NCBI GenBank assembly: GCA_017454815.1
Contig: JAFTCG010000073.1
Location: forward strand, 1-63,241
DNA length: 63,241 nucleotides
Source: Clostridia bacterium
Lineage (GTDB): Bacteria; Bacillota; Clostridia; Oscillospirales; Acutalibacteraceae
Direction: 5' to 3'
Shown here: positions 25,183 through 34,700 of the stretch, one piece after another
How the letters are laid out: each line of letters begins with the position of its first letter
Numbering within the stretch: the first letter of the stretch is position 1
Translations under genes and position numbers: made by a program
The notes under the pieces: generated by a model
The model's database searches: none
What the model was told of the DNA's origin: nothing
The model's input: the letters and a program-made list of their open reading frames with translations, nothing else

Positions 25183-25497
25183 ATGAAAAAAGTCAGCATA
25201 ACCGTCAAGCGCATCGCTTGCTACGAAGACCTTATCGAAGAATATGAAAACCCGATCGAACACGCCTGCGGCATGAAGCTCGGGCAGGTTTTCATCGCAA
25301 ACGGGTGGCAAAAGCCGGCAGGATTCTGCGACAGCGCGTGGGACACTGTTTCGCCCTTTGTCATGGCTCTTTCCCACGGCGCGAAGGATTTTTACGACGG
25401 CTGGATGAAGAACGAAAAGTCGGCGATGATCTCCTGCAACGACGGTTTTCGCCCGGTAAGCTTTCTCCTCGAAACGCTGGACGAAGACGCAGACTGA
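25183..25497 (+). CDS. TIGR04076 family protein
   Basis: A 104-aa soluble protein of the TIGR04076 family: the HACGMKLGQVF segment, then the FCDSAWDTVSPFVMALSHGA block and the terminal ISCNDGFRPVSF are the conserved parts. Three Cys (in HACG, GFCDSAW and ISCND) recur in the family and could bind metal or redox partners. Function is unknown. The ATG at 25183 has AGAGGGTG upstream; the GTG at 25174 lies within that site. Confidence 0.85.
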   Translation: MKKVSITVKRIACYEDLIEEYENPIEHACGMKLGQVFIANGWQKPAGFCDSAWDTVSPFVMALSHGAKDFYDGWMKNEKSAMISCNDGFRPVSFLLETLDEDAD

Positions 25498-25510
25498 CGG
25501 AGGTTTAAAA

Positions 25511-25813
25511 ATGGAACACGCTTATTCGATCCTGATGGGGATATTTTCGGCGGCGATACTGCTTTATGCAGGTCTGATGGCGCTGACGAAGGATTACAAG
25601 ATCCTGCCGTACCGTTCAAGGCAATCGGTAAAACCGAACAACCCGAAGCTATACACGTTTCAGCTTTCAAAGGCCGTTGCGCTCGTTGCACTGTCGCCTG
25701 CCCTTAGCGCATTGGTAGGGCTTTGGAGCAAAGCCGCCGCAGTCATCGTCCTGATCGCTTCGGGGATCCTGTTCGTTTGGCTCGGAGCCAAGCTGATGAA
25801 AAACGTTGAATGA
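25511..25813 (+). CDS. Small membrane protein
   Basis: A 100-aa protein with three hydrophobic helices (about 7-26, 52-70 and 73-92) and a basic loop (DYKILPYRSRQSVKPNN) after the first. No family recognised. CGGAGG lies 7 nt before the ATG. It overlaps the alternative upstream start of the next gene by 4 nt. Confidence 0.7.
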   Translation: MEHAYSILMGIFSAAILLYAGLMALTKDYKILPYRSRQSVKPNNPKLYTFQLSKAVALVALSPALSALVGLWSKAAAVIVLIASGILFVWLGAKLMKNVE

Positions 25814-25863
25814 AAAGCGCTGATCTCGACAACATTTATGCATCTCAAGGGAGGAGTTTGAAA

Positions 25864-26619
25864 ATGGAAAGCTATATGTATGATATGATTTTCAAAAGAA
25901 AATCTTTTCATCTTTTCCGCAACGTGGGTTCCGAAACAATTTCGGACAAAGAAACGGAAATGATCAGAAAAGCTTATAAATCTTTCAATCCCCTGCATCC
26001 TGAAATTAAAACGGATATACGCATCGTTCCCGCCGAAAGCACGAACTGCAGACGAGGCGAGGAATACTGCATTCTCCTCTACAGCGAGAAAAAGGACGGC
26101 TATCTGCAAAACATCGGCTACCTCGGCGAACAGCTTGATCTTTTCCTTGTTTCCGAAAACATCGGGACTCTGTGGTTCGGTATCGGCAAACCGGACGAAA
26201 AATCTATCGGAGACCTTGAATTCGTCATTATGATCGCAATCAAAAAAATCTCCGAAATATCCAAATACAGAAAAGATATGTTCAAAAGCAAACGAAAACC
26301 CGTTTCGGAAATCTGGGAAGGCGATCCGATAGACGGAGTTACGAATATCGTCCGTTTTGCGCCCAGCGCCTGCAACTCTCAGCCTTGGTTTGTCAGAAAT
26401 GGCGGAAAGCTATCCGTTTTCAGATACAAAAAACCGGGGAAGCGCGGCATAATGCCCGCAAACATGGTTGCTTTCTATAACAGGATCGACATCGGGATAT
26501 TCCTTTGTTTTTTGGAAATATGTCTTTCCCGTCAAGGCATTGAATTTGACAGGGAATTGTTCACGGACAACGGCAATGATGACTTGCTGAATCTCAACGC
26601 AGTGTACAAATTGAAATAA
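25864..26619 (+). CDS. Nitroreductase-like flavoprotein
   Basis: A 251-aa protein. The N-terminal MIFKRKSFHLF and the SACNSQPWFV segment near residue 185 match the FMN-contacting elements of nitroreductase-fold proteins of the putative TM-nitroreductase subgroup. It would bind FMN and reduce quinone- or nitro-type substrates with NAD(P)H. GGGAGGAG lies 7 nt before the ATG at 25864, favouring it over an ATG at 25810 that overlaps the previous gene. The substrate is unknown. Confidence 0.75.
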   Translation: MESYMYDMIFKRKSFHLFRNVGSETISDKETEMIRKAYKSFNPLHPEIKTDIRIVPAESTNCRRGEEYCILLYSEKKDGYLQNIGYLGEQLDLFLVSENIGTLWFGIGKPDEKSIGDLEFVIMIAIKKISEISKYRKDMFKSKRKPVSEIWEGDPIDGVTNIVRFAPSACNSQPWFVRNGGKLSVFRYKKPGKRGIMPANMVAFYNRIDIGIFLCFLEICLSRQGIEFDRELFTDNGNDDLLNLNAVYKLK

Positions 26620-26638
26620 CTTTTATGGTGAAAAGCAA

Positions 26639-27241
26639 ATGAAAAGCACGGTCATATACGTTCGCGGGAAAAACGGCAGTGCAGACGAGGCGGAGCACTA
26701 TAAACCCCTGTTTGAAGGTTGCAAAGTTATCGGTTTTGACTACAAATCCACAACGCCGTGGGAAGCGAAAGAGGAATTCCCTCCGTTTTTCGAAAAAATC
26801 TGCGGCGACAGCGACTCGGTCATACTTATCGCCAACAGCATCGGCGCATATTTTTCCCTCTGCGCGCTGTCGGAAATGCAAATCAAAAAAGCCTTTCTCA
26901 TCTCGCCCGTAGTCGACATGGAAAAGCTGATAACAAACATGATGAATTTTTCCGGAGTTACGGAAAACGAACTTGAGCAAAAAAGGGAGATCCCGACGGA
27001 TTTCGGCGAAACGCTCTCGTGGGAATACCTTCAATTCGCGAGGAAAAATCCGATAACGTGGAGCGTTCCGACTTGCATTTTGTTCGGCAAAAACGATGAA
27101 CTGACTTCCTACGATACTGTCTCTGATTTTGCCGGCAGGATCGGGGGTCAGCTTACCGTCATGAAAAACGGCGAGCATTGGTTTCACACGGATGAGCAGA
27201 TGAAATTCCTCGACGAATGGATAAAAAAATCAAAAGAATAA
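26639..27241 (+). CDS. Small alpha/beta hydrolase
   Basis: A 200-aa single-domain alpha/beta hydrolase. The nucleophile elbow is ANSIGAYF with Ser67 (NSIGA replaces the more usual GxSxG), the acid is probably Asp in FGKNDELTSY, and the His lies in NGEHWFH near the end. No signal peptide. It resembles short cytoplasmic esterase-like proteins. The substrate is not evident. Co-directional with the nitroreductase-like gene upstream and the TfoX-N gene downstream with 15-20 nt gaps. Confidence 0.8.
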   Translation: MKSTVIYVRGKNGSADEAEHYKPLFEGCKVIGFDYKSTTPWEAKEEFPPFFEKICGDSDSVILIANSIGAYFSLCALSEMQIKKAFLISPVVDMEKLITNMMNFSGVTENELEQKREIPTDFGETLSWEYLQFARKNPITWSVPTCILFGKNDELTSYDTVSDFAGRIGGQLTVMKNGEHWFHTDEQMKFLDEWIKKSKE

Positions 27242-27256
27242 AGCAGGAGGCAAGCT

Positions 27257-27574
27257 ATGGCTTCAAGCAAAGAATATCTGAACTTTATCCTCGAACAGTT
27301 TTCGGAGACGGAAGAAATAACCTACCGCGCGATGATGGGCGAATATTTGCTCTATTATCGCGGCAAGGTTTTCGGCGGTATATATGACGACAGGTTTCTC
27401 GTGAAAATCACAAATTCGTCGGAGAAAATGATGCCCGACGCAAGGCGGGAGCTACCATATGCGGGCGCAAAGGAAATGATACTGTGCGACAACGTGGACG
27501 ATCGGGATTTCCTGCGGAAACTTGTCGAAGCCATGTTCGACGAGCTCTCCGCGCCGAAGAAAAAGAAGAAATAA
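27257..27574 (+). CDS. TfoX N-terminal domain protein
   Basis: A 105-aa stand-alone TfoX-N domain: EYLNFILEQF, then YRAMMGEYLLYYRGKVFGGIYDDRFLVK and the closing LPYAGAKEMI. In gamma-proteobacteria TfoX has an extra C-terminal domain and governs competence; single-domain forms in Firmicutes have no proven role. AGGAGG lies 7 nt before the ATG. It ends with a Lys run and is followed by a hairpin terminator. Confidence 0.88.
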   Translation: MASSKEYLNFILEQFSETEEITYRAMMGEYLLYYRGKVFGGIYDDRFLVKITNSSEKMMPDARRELPYAGAKEMILCDNVDDRDFLRKLVEAMFDELSAPKKKKK

Positions 27575-27580
27575 GACAGT

Positions 27581-27611
27581 CTCCCCATCTGATGATCAGG
27601 TGGGGATTCTT
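27581..27611 (+). terminator. Terminator of the accessory run
   Basis: CCCCATCTGA and TCAGGTGGGG form a ten-pair stem with one G-U pair, followed by a short T-rich tail. Confidence 0.6.
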
Positions 27612-27638
27612 GCTGAAAAATGCTGTTTTCCAAAGCAC

Positions 27639-27667
27639 TTGATTAAATTTTGGAAATGATGTATAAT
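27639..27667 (+). promoter_or_regulatory. Promoter of the lipid kinase gene
   Basis: TTGATT, 17 bp, TATAAT, with transcription expected near 27674, about 30 nt before the ATG. Confidence 0.8.
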
Positions 27668-27702
27668 GACTACATACTTATTTTTCTAAAGGGGGACTGG
27701 TG

Positions 27703-28620
27703 ATGGACGACAAAATGTTTGAAAACAGGAACAAGACCCTTGTCATTATCAATCCGAAAGCAGGAAAAATGAAAACAAAAGGTCAGCTGCTCAACATCAC
27801 CGACGAGCTGAGCGTTGGCGGAAACGAAGTCACTTTTTACACGACAAAAGGCCGCGGCGACGGGACTTCCCTCGCCGAAAACCTCGGACGTGAATTCGAC
27901 ACGGTCATCTGCCGCGGCGGCGACGGTACGCTCAACGAGGTCGTCAACGGTCTGATGAAGATAGAAAAAGAAAAACGTCCCCCCCTCGGGTACGTCCCGT
28001 CGGGCTCCACGAACGATTTTGCAAGGAGCCTCAACATCTCATCCAACCCGAAAAAATGCGTCAACCATCTTTTGAGGGGCAGGCAGATCCCGCACGACAT
28101 CGGATTTTTCAACGGGGAAAGATATTTCACCTACGCCGCGTGCTTCGGGGCTTTCACCGACCTGTCCTACAACACCTCGCAGAAGTTCAAAAATCTGTTC
28201 GGACACCTTGCCTACACTTCGCAGATACTCGACGCGCTGCGCAGGCTGCAGCGGATCAAGGCGAAAGTTACGATCGACGGCGACGAAGTTATCGAAGACG
28301 AGTTCGCATACGGCGGCGTATCGAGCACGCTCTCGCTTTCAAATATTATAAAAATGGACAGGAACGTTGTCTCCTTCGACGACGGAAAATTTGAAGTTAT
28401 TCTCGTAAAATTCCCGAAGGACATCAACGTGTTCAACAAGACGAGCAAATGTATGCTCACCCGCAACTACGACCCGAAGTACATATACTTCCGTCAGGCG
28501 AAAAAAGTTGAGTTTGAGTTTGTTCAGGACATAGCCTGGACACTTGACGGCGAATACGGCGGAACGGGAACGACAGCGCAAATCGATGTCATCGAAAAAG
28601 CGATAGATATTATCCGATGA
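27703..28620 (+). CDS. Diacylglycerol kinase-family lipid kinase (YegS/BmrU type)
   Basis: A 305-aa kinase of the DagK/YegS family. The glycine-rich catalytic motif GGDGTLNEVV lies near residue 75 and PSGSTNDFAR near 105; the N-terminal VIINPKAGK is the family opening. It probably phosphorylates diacylglycerol or a similar lipid at the membrane inner face to recycle it into phospholipid. GGGGG lies 7 nt before the ATG at 27703, better placed than for the adjoining GTG. It is monocistronic, ending at a bidirectional terminator shared with the first large surface protein. Confidence 0.92.
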   Translation: MDDKMFENRNKTLVIINPKAGKMKTKGQLLNITDELSVGGNEVTFYTTKGRGDGTSLAENLGREFDTVICRGGDGTLNEVVNGLMKIEKEKRPPLGYVPSGSTNDFARSLNISSNPKKCVNHLLRGRQIPHDIGFFNGERYFTYAACFGAFTDLSYNTSQKFKNLFGHLAYTSQILDALRRLQRIKAKVTIDGDEVIEDEFAYGGVSSTLSLSNIIKMDRNVVSFDDGKFEVILVKFPKDINVFNKTSKCMLTRNYDPKYIYFRQAKKVEFEFVQDIAWTLDGEYGGTGTTAQIDVIEKAIDIIR

Positions 28621-28687
28621 TTTCATAACAAATAAAGAGCTGTCGAATTCAGAATAAAACACATTAAAATTTCATCGCCAAAAAAAT

Positions 28688-28732
28688 AACCCTTCGTGAG
28701 GATCGACCTTCACGAAGGGTTTAAAGTTTTTT
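28688..28732. terminator. Bidirectional terminator between convergent genes
   Basis: Perfect 12-bp arms AACCCTTCGTGA and TCACGAAGGGTT with a 10-nt loop; A-run on the left and T-run on the right make it work in both directions. Confidence 0.88.
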
Positions 28733-28733
28733 A

Positions 28734-31439
28734 TCAGAACGAGAAAACCACGTTATATGTTACGCCGTCGATAGTCACTTTTGCAGTGGCATTGCCCTTG
28801 GCGTAGAGCGTGCCGCTCTTGGAGATCGCCGCCACGCCGCTGACGTTCGAGAACGTGATCGCAGTGCCGTCCCAGAGAGCCGGATAGAAGTTGACCTGGG
28901 TTGCGGTTGCGTTGAACGTGATGGTTTTGCCGCTGACGGAAGCCGTCGCTCCGTTGTATTTCAGGAGATCGACGAGCGGGGTCTCGGCGGGAGTGAACGC
29001 GAAGACAACGGTGTAATTTGTGCCCTTGATGTTCGCCGTTGCGGAAGCGTTGGAGTAAGCATACAGTGATCCGCTCTTGGAGATCGAAGCGTTTTCAAGG
29101 CTGTTTGTGTCGAACGTAATCGCAGTTCCGTCGAGGAGTCTTGCGACCAACGAAGCCGACTTGGTGTTGTCGACCGGAGTGAGCGTGATCGTCGTGCCGC
29201 TGACAGCCGCAGTTGCGTTGGAAACTTTAAGGTTCTCGGCAAGCGGGATCTCCTGCTGCGGGAAATTCAGCACAACGGTGTATGCCGTGCCGTTGATCGT
29301 CACGGTAGCGGTCGAATATTTTGATGAATAGAGCGAGCCGCTCTTGGAGATTCTTGCGTCCTCGGAGAGGTTGGAGAAGGAGATCGCAGTTCCGTCAAGA
29401 AGTCTCGGGACAAGCGAAACAGACGTGGTTTCGTTGACGGGAGTGAGCGTAATCATTTTGTTGTTGACAGCGACCGTCGCATTGGTGAACTTGAGGTTGT
29501 CCTTGAGCTCAACGACCTGCTGCGGGAAATTCAAAACTATCGTGTAAACCGTTGAGCGAATTGTTGTCCTCGCTGTGGCATATTTTGTCGAATAGAGCGA
29601 GCCGCTCTTGGAGACCTTCGCATTTTCGGAAAGGTTTGTGAAGGAGATCGCTGTTCCGTCAAGAAGCCTCGGAACCATGGAGATCGCAGAAGATTCGCTG
29701 ACGGGGTTGAGCGTGATAGTTGTGCCGTTGACGGAAGCCGTTGCGTTCGTGATCCTGAGGTTGTCGAGGAGCACAAAATCCTCCTCCGGGAAGTCGAAAA
29801 TGACGTTGAAAGTTCCGGAGTTGGGTACGGTAACGCTGGCGGTGCCGTCGGATTTGGAGTAGAGAGTGCCGCTCTTGGAGACGCGCGCGCCGCCGGCGAC
29901 GGAATTAACCGTTATGAGCGTGCCGGCGAGAGTTCTCGCCGCAACAGTGACCGCCTGAGTTTCGTCAACGGGAGCGAGAGTGACGTTCATGCCGTTGACA
30001 ACGGGGTACTGGGAGTTGGTCATGCTGAGCAGTTCTGTGACGTCGAATTCGCCGAAGCTGACTTTGAGGACATAAGTTTTTGAGCCGATCGTCATGTTGA
30101 CCTGGCCGCCGGATCTCGCATACATCTGGCCGCTGTCGGTGACAACAACGCCGCCCTGGGGGTCGGAGAAGGCGATAACTTCGCCGTTCGTGGAATACTT
30201 ATAAACTTCAACCTTGACGGAATCTTCGTCAGCCTGAAGAGTGACCTTGTTTGTCGAGGGGTTATATGTTGCAAAACCGCCGGCAAAGTTAATGAGCGTG
30301 AAGACATCGGGGTTGACCCAATACTGCGCGGGGACTTCTTTTTCAAACAAGCCTCTGTAGACAAAAGCAGTGCTGTCGAAAGGATTGTTGCCGTATCTGT
30401 AAACGCCGAGGCAGCCGCCGTTCCTGGAATAGAATGTGCCGTCGTAGATCGCAAGAGTGGGTTGGCCGCCGTTACCGCCGCAGGACTCGATCACGACAGT
30501 GTCGCCGGTCTGCCTGTATTTGCTGTCATCGTGATTGAAGGACGCAAGCGCGCCGACAGCGCGGAAGGTTCCGCCGTTGATGGTTGTGTCGCCGCCCTTG
30601 AGATAGAGCGCATCGCCGCCCTGGAAAGTTCCGCCGTTAATGGTGAGCGTACCCGCCTGGGGCTGGAAGATCGCAACGCCCGTTTTGCTGACGGTTCTGA
30701 AAGTTCCGTCGTTGATCGTGACGGAGGTGCCGCCGAGGTTTTCGCCCGCATCGCCGGCGATGCAGGTATAGTTTGCGGTAAAAGTACCGCTGTTTATGGT
30801 GAGGCTTGTTCCGTTATCTCTGACGTAGATTTCGCCGGTTATGGTTGAATTTTCGATGACAGCCGCGCCGCCGTCAGTGACGGAAAGAGCTCTGTCGGAT
30901 GTGGCGATGGTAGTATTTTTTATGTTCGCATAGGCAATGCCCTGAACCTGGACAATGCCGCCGATAGTTCCGCTCTGGAGATAGAGCTTTGCGTTCGTGC
31001 CATCGTTGTAGCCGTCGACGGTTATACCGCCGTCGATATCGACGTAGCTTGTAACGGTTGAATTGGCGTTGACCCAAACGGCCTTCTTATCGGAGCCGGA
31101 GATCCTTCCGCCGCCGGCAGTGTCGCGCAAGGTCGCATAGCCGTAGAGGTCGAGCACCTGACCGGGAGCAGAGATCTCATAACCGTTGAGGTCGATCGTG
31201 ATGCCCTCGCCCCTGATGGTGACATAGGTCGAAAGAGAAATGTTGTAAAGCAGCTGAAGCGTTTCACCGTCCTGGATCGCCTTTGCGGCTTTATTGATGG
31301 TGGCGTATTCAACACCCGTTGTGACGTTTTTGACAAGATTGCCTGTGTATTCTTCCTCACCTTCGGCGAAAGCCGTAGCCGAAAAGACGCTCAAGCCGAT
31401 CACAAGAGCAAGGAGAACACTGATAATTTTCCTGCACAT
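28734..31439 (-). CDS. Secreted beta-helix protein with six C-terminal SKSG-type repeats (surface protein A)
   Basis: A 901-aa exported protein. Residues 1-25 are a signal peptide. Residues about 50-360 form a right-handed parallel beta-helix, seen as rungs of the TINGGTF / TVNDGTF type and ending with VIESCGGNGGQPTL. From 374 to the end run six repeats of 82-91 residues (374, 465, 555, 643, 731, 820). The repeat reads NAT-x-V-x-G-xx-ITLTPV, then RLLDGTAISFSN, then the hallmark ISKSGSLY, and closes with YTVVxNF. No LPXTG, SLH, dockerin or transmembrane anchor is present; the protein ends at the last strand of a repeat. GGAGG precedes the ATG. I do not recognise the repeat as a named domain. 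It shares design with the next two genes. Confidence 0.85.
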   Translation of the reverse strand: MCRKIISVLLALVIGLSVFSATAFAEGEEEYTGNLVKNVTTGVEYATINKAAKAIQDGETLQLLYNISLSTYVTIRGEGITIDLNGYEISAPGQVLDLYGYATLRDTAGGGRISGSDKKAVWVNANSTVTSYVDIDGGITVDGYNDGTNAKLYLQSGTIGGIVQVQGIAYANIKNTTIATSDRALSVTDGGAAVIENSTITGEIYVRDNGTSLTINSGTFTANYTCIAGDAGENLGGTSVTINDGTFRTVSKTGVAIFQPQAGTLTINGGTFQGGDALYLKGGDTTINGGTFRAVGALASFNHDDSKYRQTGDTVVIESCGGNGGQPTLAIYDGTFYSRNGGCLGVYRYGNNPFDSTAFVYRGLFEKEVPAQYWVNPDVFTLINFAGGFATYNPSTNKVTLQADEDSVKVEVYKYSTNGEVIAFSDPQGGVVVTDSGQMYARSGGQVNMTIGSKTYVLKVSFGEFDVTELLSMTNSQYPVVNGMNVTLAPVDETQAVTVAARTLAGTLITVNSVAGGARVSKSGTLYSKSDGTASVTVPNSGTFNVIFDFPEEDFVLLDNLRITNATASVNGTTITLNPVSESSAISMVPRLLDGTAISFTNLSENAKVSKSGSLYSTKYATARTTIRSTVYTIVLNFPQQVVELKDNLKFTNATVAVNNKMITLTPVNETTSVSLVPRLLDGTAISFSNLSEDARISKSGSLYSSKYSTATVTINGTAYTVVLNFPQQEIPLAENLKVSNATAAVSGTTITLTPVDNTKSASLVARLLDGTAITFDTNSLENASISKSGSLYAYSNASATANIKGTNYTVVFAFTPAETPLVDLLKYNGATASVSGKTITFNATATQVNFYPALWDGTAITFSNVSGVAAISKSGTLYAKGNATAKVTIDGVTYNVVFSF

Positions 31440-31606
31440 GACTTTTTACCTCCTGAAAATTTCTTTCTGAAAACTTCTGTTTGATAATTTCAATTCTATA
31501 TTCAAAATTGCAAAAGCAACTTGGTTTCGATCCTGATAAGAAACAAACGAATATTCGAGCGCGCTGAATTTTAAACACAATGCTCGAAGATAAATTCAGT
31601 ATTGAC

Positions 31607-31615
31607 ATTATAACA
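31607..31615 (-). promoter_or_regulatory. Extended -10 promoter of surface protein A
   Basis: TGTTATAAT on the minus strand; no good -35. It leaves a leader of about 160 nt (31440-31600) with no visible gene. Confidence 0.55.
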
Positions 31616-31708
31616 TAAGGATAATTTTCTTTTTTCTTTTTTAGCAATTTATTATTAATTTTGATTAACGCCGGGAGTGGCAAAACGAGGTCGCTGGGAT
31701 TTTTGGGC

Positions 31709-31744
31709 AAAAAGAAAACGGGAAGCAGGTTTCCCTGCCCCCCA
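31709..31744 (-). terminator. Terminator of surface protein B
   Basis: On the minus strand GGGGGGCAGG, GAAA loop, CCTGCTTCCC, then GTTTTCTTTTT. Confidence 0.7.
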
Positions 31745-31794
31745 TTTTTGTTTAGTTTACACTAACGATATTTTAGTCGATCGGGACAGATCAA

Positions 31795-34700
31795 TTAAAA
31801 TACGAAGTTAACTGTGTAGTCAACACCACCGATTGTTGCGACAGCTGTTGCGTTGCCCTTAGCATAGAGAGTACCGCTCTTAGTTGTCTTAGCAAGGCCG
31901 GAGATATCGCTGAATACTACAGCGGAGCCGTCCTTGAGTGTCGGATAGAAGTTAACCTGTGCTCCAGTTGCTGTCAAAGTAATTGTTGTGCCTTCAACTA
32001 CTACTGTTGCGCCTGTTGTCTTAAGGAGATCTGCTACCGGTGTCGGAGCTGCGGGCGTGAACGCAAATTCAACGTCATATGCAACGCCGCCGATTGTTGC
32101 TACTGCAGAAGCTACGCCCTTAGCATAGAGTGTGCCAGCTGCTGTTGTCTTAGCAAGACCAGCAATTTCGGAGAACTCTACTGCAGAGCCGTCCTTAAGT
32201 GAGGGATAGAAGTTAACCTGTTTGGACTCATCGAGAGGAGTAACAGTGATCTTCTGTCCGTCAACTGCTACGTCAGCGTTTGTAACCTTAAGAAGCTCAT
32301 CAAGAGGAGTAACAACTACTTCATAGTCGAATACTACTGTGTAGACATCGCCGTCGATTGTTGCTGTTGCTGTAGCGGGAGCATTAGCATAGAGGGAGTT
32401 ACCGCCGGAGATCTTGGCGTTGTTAAGGTTGGAGAATTCGATTACTGTTCCGTCTGTAAGTTTGTAAACGAGAGCAGCGGACTTAGTAGCGTCAACAGGA
32501 GTAAGGGTGATAACACCGTTTTCAACTGTTGCTGTAGCGTTCTGAACTCTGAGAGTTGATGCGTCAACAACTACGGGAGCTTCTTCGAAGTCAAATACTA
32601 CTGTGTATTCGCCTGAGTTGGGAACTAAGATTTCAGCAGTAGCATCAGCTACAGCATAGAGAGTAGAACCGCTCTTGGAAACTTTACAGCTACCTGATGC
32701 ATTCATGAATTCGATTGCTGTACCGGCTGTAGTAGCCTTGGAAATCTGAACCTGTTCAGCACTGTCGATAGCTGTAAGAGTAACAACATCGCCTTCAACT
32801 TCGATCGTTGCGTTTGTAACCTGAAGGAGGTCTTCAACGTCAAAGTGCGGGAATACGATTGTTACATTGTAGGTTTCGCCGTTGATTGTAGCAACGAAGG
32901 AACCGTTTGTTCTTGCATAAACCTGGTTACCTGTGGAGAGCTTTGCGCCGCCTTCAAGGTCAGAGAAAACTACAGTTGCGCCTTCTTCTGCAGAATAAAG
33001 ATATACTTCAACTTTTTCTGCGCCTTCGTTAGCTGTGATAGTAACGTTGTTTGTGCCTTCTTCGATAGCAGCTACGCCGCCGTTGATGTTAAGGAGAGCA
33101 AATGCATCAGCGTTTGCCCAGAATTTTGCAGGAACTGCTTTTTCGAACTGACCGCCATATACGAATGCTGTGCTTTCGAGTTCGTTACCTTCTGTGTAGT
33201 AGTAGCTGATGATATCGCTGTTTCTGGAGTAGAACTTACCGCCAGTGATCTTGAGAGACGGAGCTCCGCCCGGATATGCGCAGGATTCGATTACGAGAGT
33301 TTCACCAGTCTGGTTGTAACCGTTGCCTGTGTGTTCGAAATCAGCGTATGCGCCGACACCATAGAATTCGCCGCCGTTGATTTCAACGTAACCGGATTTC
33401 TGATAGATTGCGTTACCGCCGGTGATCTTACCACCGTTGATGGTGAGAGTACCAGACTGAGGATGGAAGATACCTACAGCGCCCTTGGGAGCTACGATTT
33501 CGCCGCCGTTGATGACGATTGTTGTGCCGCAGTCTGCTGCATTACCAACACCGGAAATCGGATAGGCAGGACCTGTGAGGTAACCGCCGTTAACTTCAAG
33601 GCTGGAACCGTTGCCTCTTACAACAACTGCACCGTCGCTTGTACCGCCGTTGATGACTGCGGATGCGCCTGCGCCGACTCTGATAGACTGAACGTCTGCG
33701 CTGTTGCGAGCGTCGCCGTTTGCATCAACGCGAGGAGCGATAACATCGCCGTCGTTGAGTTCGAAGGAAGAACCAGCGCCATAAGCCCAAACGTCACCGT
33801 TTACAAGGCCGCCGTCCATTGTAGCTGATCCGCCGTAAACGAGGACTGTACCGTTGATTGTACCGGCTTTGATTGTGAATTCGCCGCCAGTCTGAACATG
33901 AGCTGCATAACCGCTGCCTGCAGTAAGTGTAGCGCCGTCGAGAACGATTTCGCTGCCTTCATAAACAAGAGCCATACCGTTGACTTCGCCGGATTTAAGT
34001 GTAAGTGTTCCGCCGTTTTCAGCGTCTACTGCATAAGCTGCGTTAACAGAACCGCCACCGACAGAGTCGATGATTGTTACGTCAGCGCCTACTGCGCAGA
34101 GACCCCAGTTGCCTGTTGCAGTGTAGGATTTACCTGCAAGGTCAACAGTAACGTCAGTCTTGAATTCAACATAGTCAGCGTCAATGTCGTTCATGAAAAC
34201 GAGTGTGTCGCCATCTGCAGCTGCTGCACCTGCTTCTTCAAGTGTGTCATAGTAAGCACCTGTTGTTGTGTTTGCTACGAGGGGAGCGCCGAAGCCTTCA
34301 GCTGAATCGTCGCTGAATGTTCCGCCGTATACGAAAACTGTTGCGGGTGTGCTTTCACCATAAGTGTAAACACCGATTGCTTTTGCTTCGCTTGATTCGA
34401 ATTCGCCGTCATAGATCTTAACCATCGGGGGCTGTCCGTTCGGATAACCGCAGGAATCGATTACGATAGCGTCGCCTGTTGAGTTGAAGCCGTTGCCATA
34501 GTAGCTGTATTCTTTAGCTTCGCCTGTACCTACGAATGTACCGCCGTTGATCGTTGTAACGCCGGACTTGATGTAGAGAGCGTCAGAACCCTCGAAATAA
34601 CCGCCGTTGATGGTGAGAGTACCACCCTGGGGATGATAGATAGCTGCGCCTGTTTCGGATGTGGCTGTGAATGTACCGTCGTTGATGGTGATTTCAGTAT